This document shows, piece after piece, positions 1 to 8,118 of a stretch of DNA of 64,000 nt. The notes beneath the pieces were generated by a model. That model ran no database searches, was not told the origin of the DNA, and saw only the letters and a program-made list of their open reading frames with translations. Every line of letters begins with the position of its first letter. Within the stretch, counting starts at the first letter, position 1. Both the position numbers and the translations under genes were made by a program. Origin of the DNA: Elusimicrobiota bacterium (lineage in GTDB: Bacteria > Elusimicrobiota > UBA8919); contig DMMW01000002.1 of NCBI GenBank assembly GCA_003452965.1, positions 73,054 to 137,053 on the forward strand, written 5' to 3'.

Positions 1-2
1 CT

Positions 3-59
3 ATCAACTATGATTTTTATGGTTATAATTTTGAATATATGGGCAGAACATTTTATTAG
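3..59 (+). CDS. Possible 3' end of an upstream gene (partial)
   Basis: From base 3 to a TAG at 57-59 one frame is open and reads as an aromatic-rich tail ending NFEYMGRTFY. It ends ten bases before the next start codon, as expected of an upstream member of the same operon. Eighteen codons are too few to name a family. The call rests only on frame openness, position and plausible composition; the frame starting at base 1 is also open to base 70, so this could be chance. Confidence 0.35.
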   Translation: MNYDFYGYNFEYMGRTFY

Positions 60-68
60 GAGGATTTT

Positions 69-404
69 ATGATAAAAATAATTAATGTAAACGATAATAA
101 CTTCAATAAAGAAGTAATCAGTAATAAGGGAATTGTAGTTGTTGATTGTTGGGCGACAAGAAGCGAGGTGTGCAGATTTAATGCTCCGGTTGTTTATGAA
201 ACAGCAAAAGCATATAAAAGTATTAAATTCGTAAAATTAAATATCGAGGAAAATCCGTATACAGTAAGTAATAATAATATTAAGATGGCTCCGTGCGTAA
301 TAATTTATAAAAAAGGGAATATCGAGGAGATTATTCTTGGGGTAACCGACAGGAAATATCTTGCTCAGAAGATAGGACAAGCAAATAATATAGTAAGAAA
401 ATAG
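69..404 (+). CDS. Thioredoxin-fold protein with a degenerate SEVC active site
   Basis: The 111-residue protein has the length and pattern of a single thioredoxin domain: the VVVDCWA strand at residues 23-29, an active-site loop, and a cis-proline loop with P75 in MAPC. The usual WCGPC is replaced by RSEVC at 31-35, so the first cysteine is serine (S32) and only C35 remains; a further cysteine, C76, follows the cis-proline. Such a protein cannot do ordinary dithiol-disulfide exchange; a monothiol, chaperone-like or scaffold role is possible. An AGGAGG ribosome site lies six bases before the ATG. Its link to the glycan genes downstream is unknown. Confidence 0.8.
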   Translation: MIKIINVNDNNFNKEVISNKGIVVVDCWATRSEVCRFNAPVVYETAKAYKSIKFVKLNIEENPYTVSNNNIKMAPCVIIYKKGNIEEIILGVTDRKYLAQKIGQANNIVRK

Positions 405-450
405 CAAAATTGAAAATGCTTTTAATTTATTTTATGGTGAGGAGCGGGTT

Positions 451-1113
451 ATGAATAGTAGTAAACTTTGGCAAAAGGTAAAGAGTTGTGTCGGTAATAA
501 AAAATTTATGTTAGGTCCGTATTTTTCAAGACAGTTTTTAGATGATCCCAAACATGCCCTTTTTATTCTATCCAGATATAAATTTGCTGCTAAACTTTTA
601 GGAGAAGAACCAAAATTGAATGTTTTAGAGTTAGGTTGTAATGAAGGATTGGGAAGCTTGATTTTGGGAAGTTTTGCTAAAAAGGTTGTTGCGGTTGATT
701 TTGATGAACGTGCAATAAATTGGGCGAAAGAAAATATAGTAAAAGAAAACATAGCTTTTCAGAAAAGAGATTTTTTTAAAAATAAAATAGGTAAATTTGA
801 TGCGATGGTATGCATAGACGTTATGGAACATTTAAAAAAGAATCAGGAGGAGATATTTTTAAAAACATTATCGGAAAATCTGCAAAAAGACGGATTTTGT
901 ATAATCGGGACTCCGAATATAACTGCGGCAGAGTACGCTTGCAAAGCAAGTAAAATTGGTCATGTAAATTTGTACGATGCTGGAAGATTGAAAAAATTAC
1001 TTTTAAAAAAATTTAAGAATGTTTTTATTTTCGGCATGAACGATGAGGTTGTACATACAGGATTTTATCCTATGTGTCATTACTTGTTTGCGTTAGCTTG
1101 TAATAAAAAATAA
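451..1113 (+). CDS. Class I SAM-dependent methyltransferase
   Basis: The 220-residue protein has the Rossmann-type SAM-binding motif I VLELGCNEG at 58-66, an acidic motif II residue in VAVDFD (about 81-85), and a motif IV-like CIDVMEHL, the layout of Methyltransf_11/23-type enzymes. The N-terminal 50 residues are family-specific and the C-terminus carries the substrate-side lid. In this setting a sugar or lipid-carrier hydroxyl is the likely acceptor, but nothing in the sequence fixes it. A GAGGAGCGG ribosome site precedes the ATG. Confidence 0.85.
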   Translation: MNSSKLWQKVKSCVGNKKFMLGPYFSRQFLDDPKHALFILSRYKFAAKLLGEEPKLNVLELGCNEGLGSLILGSFAKKVVAVDFDERAINWAKENIVKENIAFQKRDFFKNKIGKFDAMVCIDVMEHLKKNQEEIFLKTLSENLQKDGFCIIGTPNITAAEYACKASKIGHVNLYDAGRLKKLLLKKFKNVFIFGMNDEVVHTGFYPMCHYLFALACNKK

Positions 1114-1174
1114 GAATGAGTTGTATAAATAAATAGTTGACTGTACGGATTAATCGCAAGAATAGATTATAGTT

Positions 1175-2062
1175 ATGAATATTTTGCTTACAGGGGTTAG
1201 TGGTTTTGCCGGGTCATATCTCGCTGCCGATTTATTGGAAAGCGGGAATAATGTCATAGGACTCGACAAGATAGATGATTCCGATGTTATAAAGAAGCTG
1301 TTAAATCTAAAGAAATTTAGAATTATCAAGGCGGATTTAAGCCAGAAATTTAACGGTCCGGACAATGTTGATGCCATAATACATACTGCGGCAGAAGCAA
1401 GGCCTTCAGGAGTCCCAGTTGCAGAATATATAAAAAACAATATGACCGCGGTTGAGAATTTGGCTTTGTATGCGGTAGAAGCCGGTGTTAAAAAAATAAT
1501 ATTTTTTTCCAGCATAAGCGTATACGGTGAAATAGAAAATAAAGTGGTTGACGAAGATACTCCAATAATAAATCCTTCTGTATACGGGATTTCAAAATAT
1601 ATCGGGGAGTTATTATTAAAGGATATTTCAGATAAAATCCCTTCAATAGCCCTTAGGTTACCGGGACTGCTCGGAAAAATGGCTAAGGGACCGTGGCTTG
1701 CAAAAGTACTTCAAAAGGTTTTTAAGGGTGAAGATATAACCGTATATAATCATTCCGAAGGGTTCAATAATGCCATACATCTGTCAGATTTGGCGGCATT
1801 TATTCAAAATTTATTAAAAAATGATTTAAAAGGATTTGATGTAATTAATTTGGCATGTAGCGAAGTTATAACTGTTGAAGAAACGGTCAAGGAACTTATA
1901 AAAAATGCCGGTACGTCTTCTGAAATTAAAAATAAGGAATCGGAAAATATTTCTTTTATAATTTCTACTGAGAAGGCAAAACGCGTTTATTCGTTTGAAT
2001 CGTCACCGATAAGAAGCGTTTTGGAAAGATTTGTCATTGAAAACAAGGAATCTAAAATATGA
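1175..2062 (+). CDS. NAD-dependent sugar-nucleotide epimerase/dehydratase (extended SDR)
   Basis: This 295-residue extended SDR has the TGVSGFAGS dinucleotide-binding loop at 6-14, the SSISVYG strand, and the catalytic pair Y137-x3-K141 in YGISK. These are the marks of GalE/RmlB/WcaG-like enzymes that act on nucleotide-bound hexoses. The product is not predictable from motifs alone. The stop overlaps the start of the flavoprotein gene by four bases (ATGA), so the two are translationally coupled and may act in one pathway. Confidence 0.85.
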   Translation: MNILLTGVSGFAGSYLAADLLESGNNVIGLDKIDDSDVIKKLLNLKKFRIIKADLSQKFNGPDNVDAIIHTAAEARPSGVPVAEYIKNNMTAVENLALYAVEAGVKKIIFFSSISVYGEIENKVVDEDTPIINPSVYGISKYIGELLLKDISDKIPSIALRLPGLLGKMAKGPWLAKVLQKVFKGEDITVYNHSEGFNNAIHLSDLAAFIQNLLKNDLKGFDVINLACSEVITVEETVKELIKNAGTSSEIKNKESENISFIISTEKAKRVYSFESSPIRSVLERFVIENKESKI

Positions 2063-3162
2063 AAAAAGCAATAGTAGTTGGTGGCGGTGTTTGCGGCTGT
2101 ACTGCTGCATATTTACTTTCAAAGGATGGCTGGGATGTAACTTTATTTGAAAAGGAAAAGTGCCTTGGTGGTGGAATTAGAACTTTTTTTTATGGCAGTC
2201 ATCCGTATACGTTTGGTCCAAGGCCGCTTTATACTCCGTATGAAAAGGTCTATAAATTTTTAAATAAATTTATCCCGGTAAAACCATTCAAGTTATATCT
2301 TAATACTTTTATTGAGAGTGACGGGCAGTTTTATTCATTTCCTATACATAAAGATGATATACCAAAAATGCCTGATGCCAGGAGTATATACAAAGAATTG
2401 GAAAAAAGGCCGGAAATAAAAGGAAAAATGGATTTTGAAGAATATTATACTAAATCAGTCGGAAAAACACTTTATAAAAAATTTATTAATAATTATTCAA
2501 AAAAAATGTGGGCTATTAAATCCAATAAGGAATTGGAAGATTTTGAATGGTCTTTAAAAGGTGTTGCATTAAAAACAGGGACAAAACAGGTTCGGACTGA
2601 TTTGATCCATGCTCACCCGACTAATATCGATGGTTATAACAGATATTTTGATATAATTAGCAGAGAATTTAAAGTTAAGTTAAATTGCAATATACAAAAA
2701 TTTGATGTTGAAAAACGCGGTATACAGGTAAATGGTAAATGGCTTTATTCCGATATTTTGGTAAGTACAACTTCAATCGATTCTTTGTTTGATTATTGTT
2801 ATGGTGAATTAAAATACATCGGGAGAGATTTTATAAAATTAGTACTACCAGTAAAACAGGTTATTCCTGATCCGGTAATATTTTTACATTATCCAAATGA
2901 TGAGATATTTACACGGGTAGTTGAATATAAGAAATTATATCGTTATAAATCAGATACTACATTATTAGGTATGGAAATACCGTCTTTCAATAATAAACTA
3001 TATCCGTATCCTATTAAAAGTGAAAAGGAAAAGGCAAAAAAATATATGGATTCGCTGCCAAAGAATGTTTTTTCGATAGGTAGAAAAGGCAGATATGTTT
3101 ATGATAATATAGGTGAAGTGGTTATGCAGGGTTTTGAACTAATAGAAAAACTTCGAATTTGA
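2059..3162 (+). CDS. UDP-galactopyranose mutase-like flavoprotein
   Basis: The 367-residue protein begins with an FAD-binding GGGVCG dinucleotide fold (8-13) followed by an acidic residue in LFEKE. It shares the Glf layout: a GPRPLYTPYEKVYKF region where Glf has its substrate-binding GPHxxHT segment, NYSKKMWAI in place of the YTxKQWG segment, YNRYFDII, and a C-terminal FAD block ending in GEVVMQGFELIEK. Length matches Glf (about 370). It probably ring-contracts or oxidises a UDP-sugar. Divergent motifs mean the exact sugar is uncertain. Four-base overlap with the upstream SDR. Confidence 0.7.
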   Translation: MKKAIVVGGGVCGCTAAYLLSKDGWDVTLFEKEKCLGGGIRTFFYGSHPYTFGPRPLYTPYEKVYKFLNKFIPVKPFKLYLNTFIESDGQFYSFPIHKDDIPKMPDARSIYKELEKRPEIKGKMDFEEYYTKSVGKTLYKKFINNYSKKMWAIKSNKELEDFEWSLKGVALKTGTKQVRTDLIHAHPTNIDGYNRYFDIISREFKVKLNCNIQKFDVEKRGIQVNGKWLYSDILVSTTSIDSLFDYCYGELKYIGRDFIKLVLPVKQVIPDPVIFLHYPNDEIFTRVVEYKKLYRYKSDTTLLGMEIPSFNNKLYPYPIKSEKEKAKKYMDSLPKNVFSIGRKGRYVYDNIGEVVMQGFELIEKLRI

Positions 3163-3184
3163 AATATTTTTTGAAGGAGCGAAT

Positions 3185-3409
3185 ATGTCAGAATTGTTAA
3201 AAATGCTTCGTTGTCCTCATTGTGTAACGCGCGGTAAAAAAGGTTTTTTGATGTTTTCAGGAAAATGGTTTATTTGTAAAGAACCGGATTGCCAGCGTAA
3301 ATACCCTGTTTATAAGGGGATTCCGATTATGCTCACAAGGGAAGGAGATTTTTATCATTATAAAAGGGCACTTGAAAAAGCAGATATAAAAGGGAGTAAC
3401 AATGGCTAA
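3185..3409 (+). CDS. Trm112/UPF0434-like small zinc-ribbon protein
   Basis: The 74-residue protein has four cysteines as two knuckles, C10-P-H-C13 and C31-x4-C36, followed by RKYPVYKGIPIML, the hallmark of Trm112/YcaR-type proteins. Trm112 proteins bind and stabilise class I methyltransferases. Here the gene overlaps the start of a methyltransferase gene by eight bases, so a dedicated activator-enzyme pair is a reasonable inference. A GAAGGAGCG ribosome site lies just before the ATG. Confidence 0.75.
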   Translation: MSELLKMLRCPHCVTRGKKGFLMFSGKWFICKEPDCQRKYPVYKGIPIMLTREGDFYHYKRALEKADIKGSNNG

Positions 3410-4055
3410 GGTTAATCTTTTAGATACGTTGCCAAAAACTGTAAGACCTGTTGCAGAGCGTTCGCAAGTAAGTGCTGAAGACCGGTTGTTATCTTGGAAA
3501 TTAGATAAGGAATATTTTGACGGAACCCGTCAGCAAGGATTGGGCGGTTATTATTATGACGGCAGATGGAAATCGGTTGTTAAACGTTTTAAAGAATATT
3601 ACGAGCTTAATAGTGAAAGTAAAGTATTAGATGTAGGATGTGCTAAAGGATTCTTAATACACGATTTTTTGGAAGAAATACCGGGTATTACGGTTGCAGG
3701 AATTGATATATCAGAATATGCACTTAGTAATGCTACTGATAAAGCAAAACCTCATATATGCATGGCTAACGCAAAAGAACTGCCTTTTCCGGATAAATAT
3801 TTTGATTTAGTAATTTCTATTAACAGTTTGCATAATATATTGGAATTGGAAGAGGTAAAAAATGCATTAAGAGAGATAGAACGAGTAAGTCGGAGACATA
3901 AATATATCAGTATTGGGGCATATAGTAACGGGGAAGAAAAGAATAAACTTGATAAATGGGCGGTAGTCGCTACGACGTATCTTCACTGCGACGAGTGGGA
4001 AAAAATGTTTAGAGAAGTCGGATATACGGGTGATTATTGGTGGTTTAAACCATAG
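3402..4055 (+). CDS. SAM-dependent methyltransferase, paired with the Trm112-like protein
   Basis: A 217-residue class I methyltransferase: motif I is VLDVGCAKG (about 72-80), motif II is GIDISEYAL, and motif IV lies in FDLVISINSLHNILE, followed by a post-motif strand with RRHKYISIGAY. The C-terminal WWFKP tail and DEWEKMF helix resemble Methyltransf_11 members. The gene starts inside the end of the Trm112-like gene, suggesting co-translation and physical partnership. Substrate unknown; a sugar, an undecaprenyl-linked glycan or a protein are all possible. Confidence 0.85.
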   Translation: MAKVNLLDTLPKTVRPVAERSQVSAEDRLLSWKLDKEYFDGTRQQGLGGYYYDGRWKSVVKRFKEYYELNSESKVLDVGCAKGFLIHDFLEEIPGITVAGIDISEYALSNATDKAKPHICMANAKELPFPDKYFDLVISINSLHNILELEEVKNALREIERVSRRHKYISIGAYSNGEEKNKLDKWAVVATTYLHCDEWEKMFREVGYTGDYWWFKP

Positions 4056-4063
4056 CTTTTTCT

Positions 4064-4729
4064 ATGAAAAAAAAGAAAATAATTATTTTAGGTGCAACCG
4101 GCGGTTGTGTTGATATTTTAGATACAATTAATGATATTAATTTAAATTCATCAAATTGCAGATATGAATGTATCGGTTTTTTGGATGATAATAAATCTTT
4201 ATGGGGTAAAAAAGTTTTAAATTCCAAAGTACTCGGACCATTTGAGAAATCCTCTAAATATTTAAAGGATTGTTATTTTATAACAGGTATAGGCGGTCCT
4301 CATAATTTTTGGAAAAAAAAGTCAATAATTTCAGGATTAAATATTCCTTTGGAAAGATTTGAGACAATTATTCATCCTACTGCTAACCTTTCAAATACGG
4401 TAACGTTAGGTTTTGGCTGTGTAATCCATCAGAACGTAACTATAACAAGAGATGTTCAAATTAGCAATCATGTACTTATTTTGCCAAACACAGTTATTAC
4501 TCATGGCGATATAATCGGAGATTATTCAATTATAAATGCAGGAGTATGTATTTCAGGAGATGTCAATATGGGAAAATCATGTTATATAGGAGCCAATAGT
4601 TCTATTAGGCAAAATATCAAAATTAGAGATTACTGCCTTATTGGTATGGGGAGCGTCGTTTTGCATGATGTTGCTGAAAATAGCGTCGTCGTAGGAAATC
4701 CGGCTAGATTTTTAAGACATACTAAATAA
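4064..4729 (+). CDS. neuD: NeuD/PglD-family sugar O/N-acetyltransferase
   Basis: The 221-residue protein has the two-part layout of this family: an N-terminal Rossmann-like UDP-sugar-binding domain (IIILGATGG at 5-13, FLDDN) and a C-terminal left-handed beta-helix of hexapeptide repeats from about residue 100 (IHPTANLSNTVTLGFGCVIHQN, split here by rungs), ending GNPARFL. It would acetylate an amino group of a 4-aminosugar (PglD) or a nonulosonic acid (NeuD). Presence of neuB, neuC and neuA in the same 10 kb favours the NeuD side. It starts eight bases after the previous stop. Confidence 0.8.
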   Translation: MKKKKIIILGATGGCVDILDTINDINLNSSNCRYECIGFLDDNKSLWGKKVLNSKVLGPFEKSSKYLKDCYFITGIGGPHNFWKKKSIISGLNIPLERFETIIHPTANLSNTVTLGFGCVIHQNVTITRDVQISNHVLILPNTVITHGDIIGDYSIINAGVCISGDVNMGKSCYIGANSSIRQNIKIRDYCLIGMGSVVLHDVAENSVVVGNPARFLRHTK

Positions 4730-4770
4730 AAATGTTAATTACAAAATTTTAAAATATAAGAGGTTTATAA

Positions 4771-5982
4771 ATGCCAAAATCAAAAGCACCACTAAACAAA
4801 GAATATGTCAGGGAATATAAAGATATTTTAAACAAGGCGAAGCATTACGTGAATCATCCCGATGAATTAAGGCGTGATATTGAACTTGAATATCTTGAAA
4901 GAGAAAAAGACAGAGAATTACTGAATATTCCGGTTCCCAAACCGGATGAATTTTCGTATAAGATGATTCAGTATAATGGTTTTATTCATTATCCTGAGAG
5001 GTTAAAGAATTTTATTATAGCTAAGAATGAACTGAGAAAGATTACTCGTTCTTTTTTTCCGGTTATTCTTGATATAGAACCGACAAGCCGTTGTAATTTT
5101 CGCTGTATAATGTGTCAATTGAACGATTGGAAAAATGGTAAGAGGGCGGATGATTTAAAATTTGATGATTTTAAAAAGATAATTGACGAGCAATATGGTT
5201 TGACTGAAATAAAATTACAGGGCATGGGTGAACCTTTGTTGAATAAAGAATTCTTTAAAATGATAGAGTATGTAGTAAAAAAATATATATGGATCAGGAC
5301 GACGGTTAATGGCTCATTGCTTCATATTAACGATAATTACAGGAAGCTGGTTGATTCCGGTGTAAATGAAATACAAATATCAGTTGATGGAGCGACAAAG
5401 AAAGTATTTGAAAAAATCCGAAGAAATTCTAATTTTGACAAGGTGGTAGAAAACCTAAAAATACTAAATAATTATTCTAATTCCAAAAATAAATTAGTGA
5501 CAAGAATGTGGGTATTGCTACAAGAACATAATAAACATCAGGTATTTGAGTTTTTAGACCTGGCAAAACATATGGAGTTCAAGCGTTTAACTTATTCGAT
5601 AGGGATGAGTGATTTTGGTCAGGAGAAATGGAATAAAAATAATAAATCTCTGGAGATAAAAGAATTCTTACCCAAATCAGATTTATCCAAATTGTTGGAA
5701 AAAGCAAAAAACTACGGAATAGAAATTACCCGCTGGAACCTTGAACAAAAATATAATAATGAAACTGTAAATACAAAATGTCCCTGGCCGTTTAATAGGG
5801 CATTTATAAGTTCAGATATGAAAATAGTACCGTGTTGCATGATAGGTAATCCCAATGTTTCCAATCTCGGTGATGCAAGAAAATTTGAAAGTGTATGGAA
5901 TGGTAAAATTTATCAACATTTCCGTAAGTCGCATTTAGAAGGTAAAATTCCCAAAATCTGTAAAAATTGTTATAAAATCTAA
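4771..5982 (+). CDS. Radical SAM protein with C-terminal SPASM-type domain
   Basis: The 403-residue protein has the radical SAM 4Fe-4S motif C108-x3-C112-x2-C115 in PTSRCNFRCIMCQ, the GGE-like strand GMGEPLLNKEF, and a C-terminal cysteine-rich region (CPWPF, VPCCMIG and ICKNCYKI) typical of SPASM or twitch clusters. Proteins of this layout modify peptides or, in glycan loci, sugars and aminosugars. About 100 N-terminal residues precede the core domain. An AAGAGG ribosome site precedes the ATG. No precursor peptide gene is seen nearby, so a carbohydrate or cofactor substrate is more likely. Confidence 0.85.
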   Translation: MPKSKAPLNKEYVREYKDILNKAKHYVNHPDELRRDIELEYLEREKDRELLNIPVPKPDEFSYKMIQYNGFIHYPERLKNFIIAKNELRKITRSFFPVILDIEPTSRCNFRCIMCQLNDWKNGKRADDLKFDDFKKIIDEQYGLTEIKLQGMGEPLLNKEFFKMIEYVVKKYIWIRTTVNGSLLHINDNYRKLVDSGVNEIQISVDGATKKVFEKIRRNSNFDKVVENLKILNNYSNSKNKLVTRMWVLLQEHNKHQVFEFLDLAKHMEFKRLTYSIGMSDFGQEKWNKNNKSLEIKEFLPKSDLSKLLEKAKNYGIEITRWNLEQKYNNETVNTKCPWPFNRAFISSDMKIVPCCMIGNPNVSNLGDARKFESVWNGKIYQHFRKSHLEGKIPKICKNCYKI

Positions 5983-5999
5983 AAGGATTGGTGTTAAAT

Positions 6000-6578
6000 A
6001 TGTCTAATGTTGATAAAAATGTTTTTATTAAAGATTATTTTGGAAATATCAAAAGTGTTTTGGATAATATACCAATAGAAAAAGTAGTATCTGTTATTTC
6101 ATTACTGGAAGAATCTTATCAAGACAAAAGACAGATATTTATAGCCGGAAACGGCGGCAGTGCATCAACTGCATCCCATATGGCAAACGATTTTATGATG
6201 GGTGTTGCCAAAAAAAGAGATAGAGGATTTAAAGCCATTTCACTTTCTGACAGCAATTCTATTATAACAGCAGTAGCAAATGATAATAGTTATGAAGAAA
6301 TATTTTCTGCACAGTTGGTAGAATTGGGTAATAAAGATGATATACTTATCGTTTTTTCAGGTAGCGGTAACTCGCCAAATATAGTGCGTGTAGTAGAGAT
6401 GGCAAAGAAAATTAAAATAAAAACGATTGCATTTCTTGGCAGAAATGGCGGTGATGTAGGTAAAATAGCTGATTTATGCATAGTAGTTCCCGCAGAGGAC
6501 TATGGCCCGATAGAAGATATTCATTTAATATTTGATCATCTTATAACGTCATATTTCTTAAAAACAACCATTAAATGA
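6000..6578 (+). CDS. gmhA: GmhA/DiaA-like SIS-domain phosphosugar isomerase
   Basis: A 192-residue SIS-domain protein. Diagnostic stretches are FIAGNGGSASTASHMANDF, ISLSDSNSIITAVANDNSY, ILIVFSGSGNSPNIV and the C-terminal IEDIHLIFDHLI helix, all matching sedoheptulose-7-phosphate isomerase (GmhA), which makes D-glycero-D-manno-heptose-7-phosphate. The ATG at 6000 is preferred to a TTG at 5988 because AAAAGG at 5982-5987 is too close to the TTG. No heptose kinase or phosphatase lies in the window, so the pathway would need distant genes; the nucleotidyltransferase at 52 kb might activate the product. Confidence 0.8.
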   Translation: MSNVDKNVFIKDYFGNIKSVLDNIPIEKVVSVISLLEESYQDKRQIFIAGNGGSASTASHMANDFMMGVAKKRDRGFKAISLSDSNSIITAVANDNSYEEIFSAQLVELGNKDDILIVFSGSGNSPNIVRVVEMAKKIKIKTIAFLGRNGGDVGKIADLCIVVPAEDYGPIEDIHLIFDHLITSYFLKTTIK

Positions 6579-6584
6579 AGCGAC

Positions 6585-6601
6585 ACGGGTTAAAAACCCG
6601 T
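6585..6601. repeat. Short perfect hairpin after the SIS gene
   Basis: ACGGGTT, three A bases, then AACCCGT form a 7-bp perfect stem beginning six bases after the gmhA-like stop codon. There is no T-run after it, so an intrinsic terminator is doubtful. It resembles other post-stop hairpins of the window (19962, 50412, 53107). Confidence 0.6.
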
Positions 6602-6633
6602 TATATAGTTTACCTTAAGATTCTAGGAGCGGA

Positions 6634-6692
6634 ATCCTGCCCGAAGACCATTCACTATCGCTTTTATAAACGTGGTCTTCTGGCTGCAGGAT
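6634..6692. repeat. Large imperfect inverted repeat in the gmhA/TIGR04372 gap
   Basis: ATCCTGC (6634-6640) pairs with GCAGGAT (6686-6692), and inside it GAAGACCA (6643-6650) pairs with TGGTCTTC (6673-6680), leaving a loop of 22 bases. It fills most of the 129-bp gap. GC content is higher than the flanking genes. It looks like a single copy of a dispersed palindromic element; I saw no second copy in the window. Confidence 0.6.
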
Positions 6693-6707
6693 GAATAAGA
6701 TCTCATT

Positions 6708-7994
6708 ATGAAAAAATTTATTTTAACAATAATCAAATCTATAAATATTATTATTTGTTTCACATATTCTATAGCCAAACTGTTAATAAATATAAATATT
6801 ATTAGAAAAGCTCAGGTGGTTGTGTTATTACCTGATGGTGGTTTTGGTCACACTATTACAGGCCCGGACATAACAAGAAAGGTATATAAAGGCCAAAGAT
6901 GTGTTTTTATAGTTTTTTCAGAATATAGAAGGCATAATTGGAAAGTGTCGTTAATTTGGACTGATATTGAGGTTATTTTTTTACCATTGAGTATTGGTAC
7001 CAAATATAGGGTGTTTGGAAAAGCATTGGTTTTCCCATGGGCTTATTGGTATAGGGAAGGAGTTCCCAATATTGTGAAAAACATTTTTAAATTGTTAAAT
7101 GCATCGTGTAATATTCACTATGTTAACGAAATTTACGGCAATTTGCAGCTACCCAATGAGATAGGAAAAGATGAATCAAAACCGGGGGGATTAAATAATT
7201 TTGGCCATTCATGGCCAACGGGATATTTTAAATTGTCTGAAAAGGTATTTGCACCAAATGTTTATTTGCCTAATAGTTTACAAAGAGATATTGAAAATAA
7301 AATATTAAATTATTTGCCGGAAGAAAAAAAAGATAAAATAAAATTATGTTGTCTGTACTTGCGACAGAAAGGATTGGAAGAAAAAGACGATGCTTCTAAT
7401 TATACAAGAAGCGGTTCAAATTTTGAAGATTATATTATGGCAATAAAAAAACTAAATAATTCCGGTTACATAGTATTGTTAACAGGAGATGTTGTCCCTT
7501 CATTATTAAAAATGAAGGAATTTAACGGGATGCTCATAGATAATAGACTTATCAAAATTGATAAAAATCTATTTTATATATATGCTGCAACCAATTCAGA
7601 TATTTTTATCGGAGAACCTGGTGGAGGGGCATGGTTGCCAAATGTAAATAATATTTTGAAGTTGATTATTAATGCTTTTCCTTTTAGTTATGGTCTCCCA
7701 AATTCTTGGGTGTATTATAAAACAGTAAGAGATAGAAACGGAAATTTAATGAAGTTCGAAAAATTATTATCCGATTATTCATATCATTATAATTTTGAGG
7801 AGTTTGGTTTTAATTTATATAATAACTCAGCCGATGAAATTTACAGAGCCGTTTCTTCATTTATAGAAGATATTAATAAGCCTGTTGAATATAATCCCGG
7901 TGCAGATATCGTTTCAAAAATTTCAAATTATTCGTGGTTGAAGATATCAAAGGCGAAAATTTCTCCGGAATGGTTGCGGTTATACTCTGTTTAA
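6708..7994 (+). CDS. TIGR04372-like putative glycosyltransferase
   Basis: The 428-residue protein starts with a hydrophobic stretch (about 8-30) and continues with PDGGFGHTITGPD, a TGYF segment, LCCLYLRQKG followed by DASNYTRSGSNFEDYI and a GYIVLLTGD strand. This order (pyrimidine-type Y-x-R, then S-x-R-N-like and a G-D strand) is that of the TIGR04372 group, found in surface-polysaccharide loci. IFIGEPGGGAW near residue 305 would be the donor-phosphate loop. Acceptor and donor are unknown. The family match is by memory of its pattern, hence moderate confidence. Confidence 0.6.
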   Translation: MKKFILTIIKSINIIICFTYSIAKLLININIIRKAQVVVLLPDGGFGHTITGPDITRKVYKGQRCVFIVFSEYRRHNWKVSLIWTDIEVIFLPLSIGTKYRVFGKALVFPWAYWYREGVPNIVKNIFKLLNASCNIHYVNEIYGNLQLPNEIGKDESKPGGLNNFGHSWPTGYFKLSEKVFAPNVYLPNSLQRDIENKILNYLPEEKKDKIKLCCLYLRQKGLEEKDDASNYTRSGSNFEDYIMAIKKLNNSGYIVLLTGDVVPSLLKMKEFNGMLIDNRLIKIDKNLFYIYAATNSDIFIGEPGGGAWLPNVNNILKLIINAFPFSYGLPNSWVYYKTVRDRNGNLMKFEKLLSDYSYHYNFEEFGFNLYNNSADEIYRAVSSFIEDINKPVEYNPGADIVSKISNYSWLKISKAKISPEWLRLYSV

Positions 7995-8118
7995 TTGGCA
8001 GAAAAAATGAGATTATATTTGTCGGTATACAAAATAAAAATTCAGCAAAAATATGTAATTTCATAACTCGTTCAAATGATGAGGATTATCTTAAGTGTAA
8101 AAGATATTAGATAAGAAT

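Noticed and set aside
6585..6601. Intrinsic terminator after the gmhA-like gene
   Set aside because: The stem is perfect but no T-run follows, and the gene downstream is co-directional.
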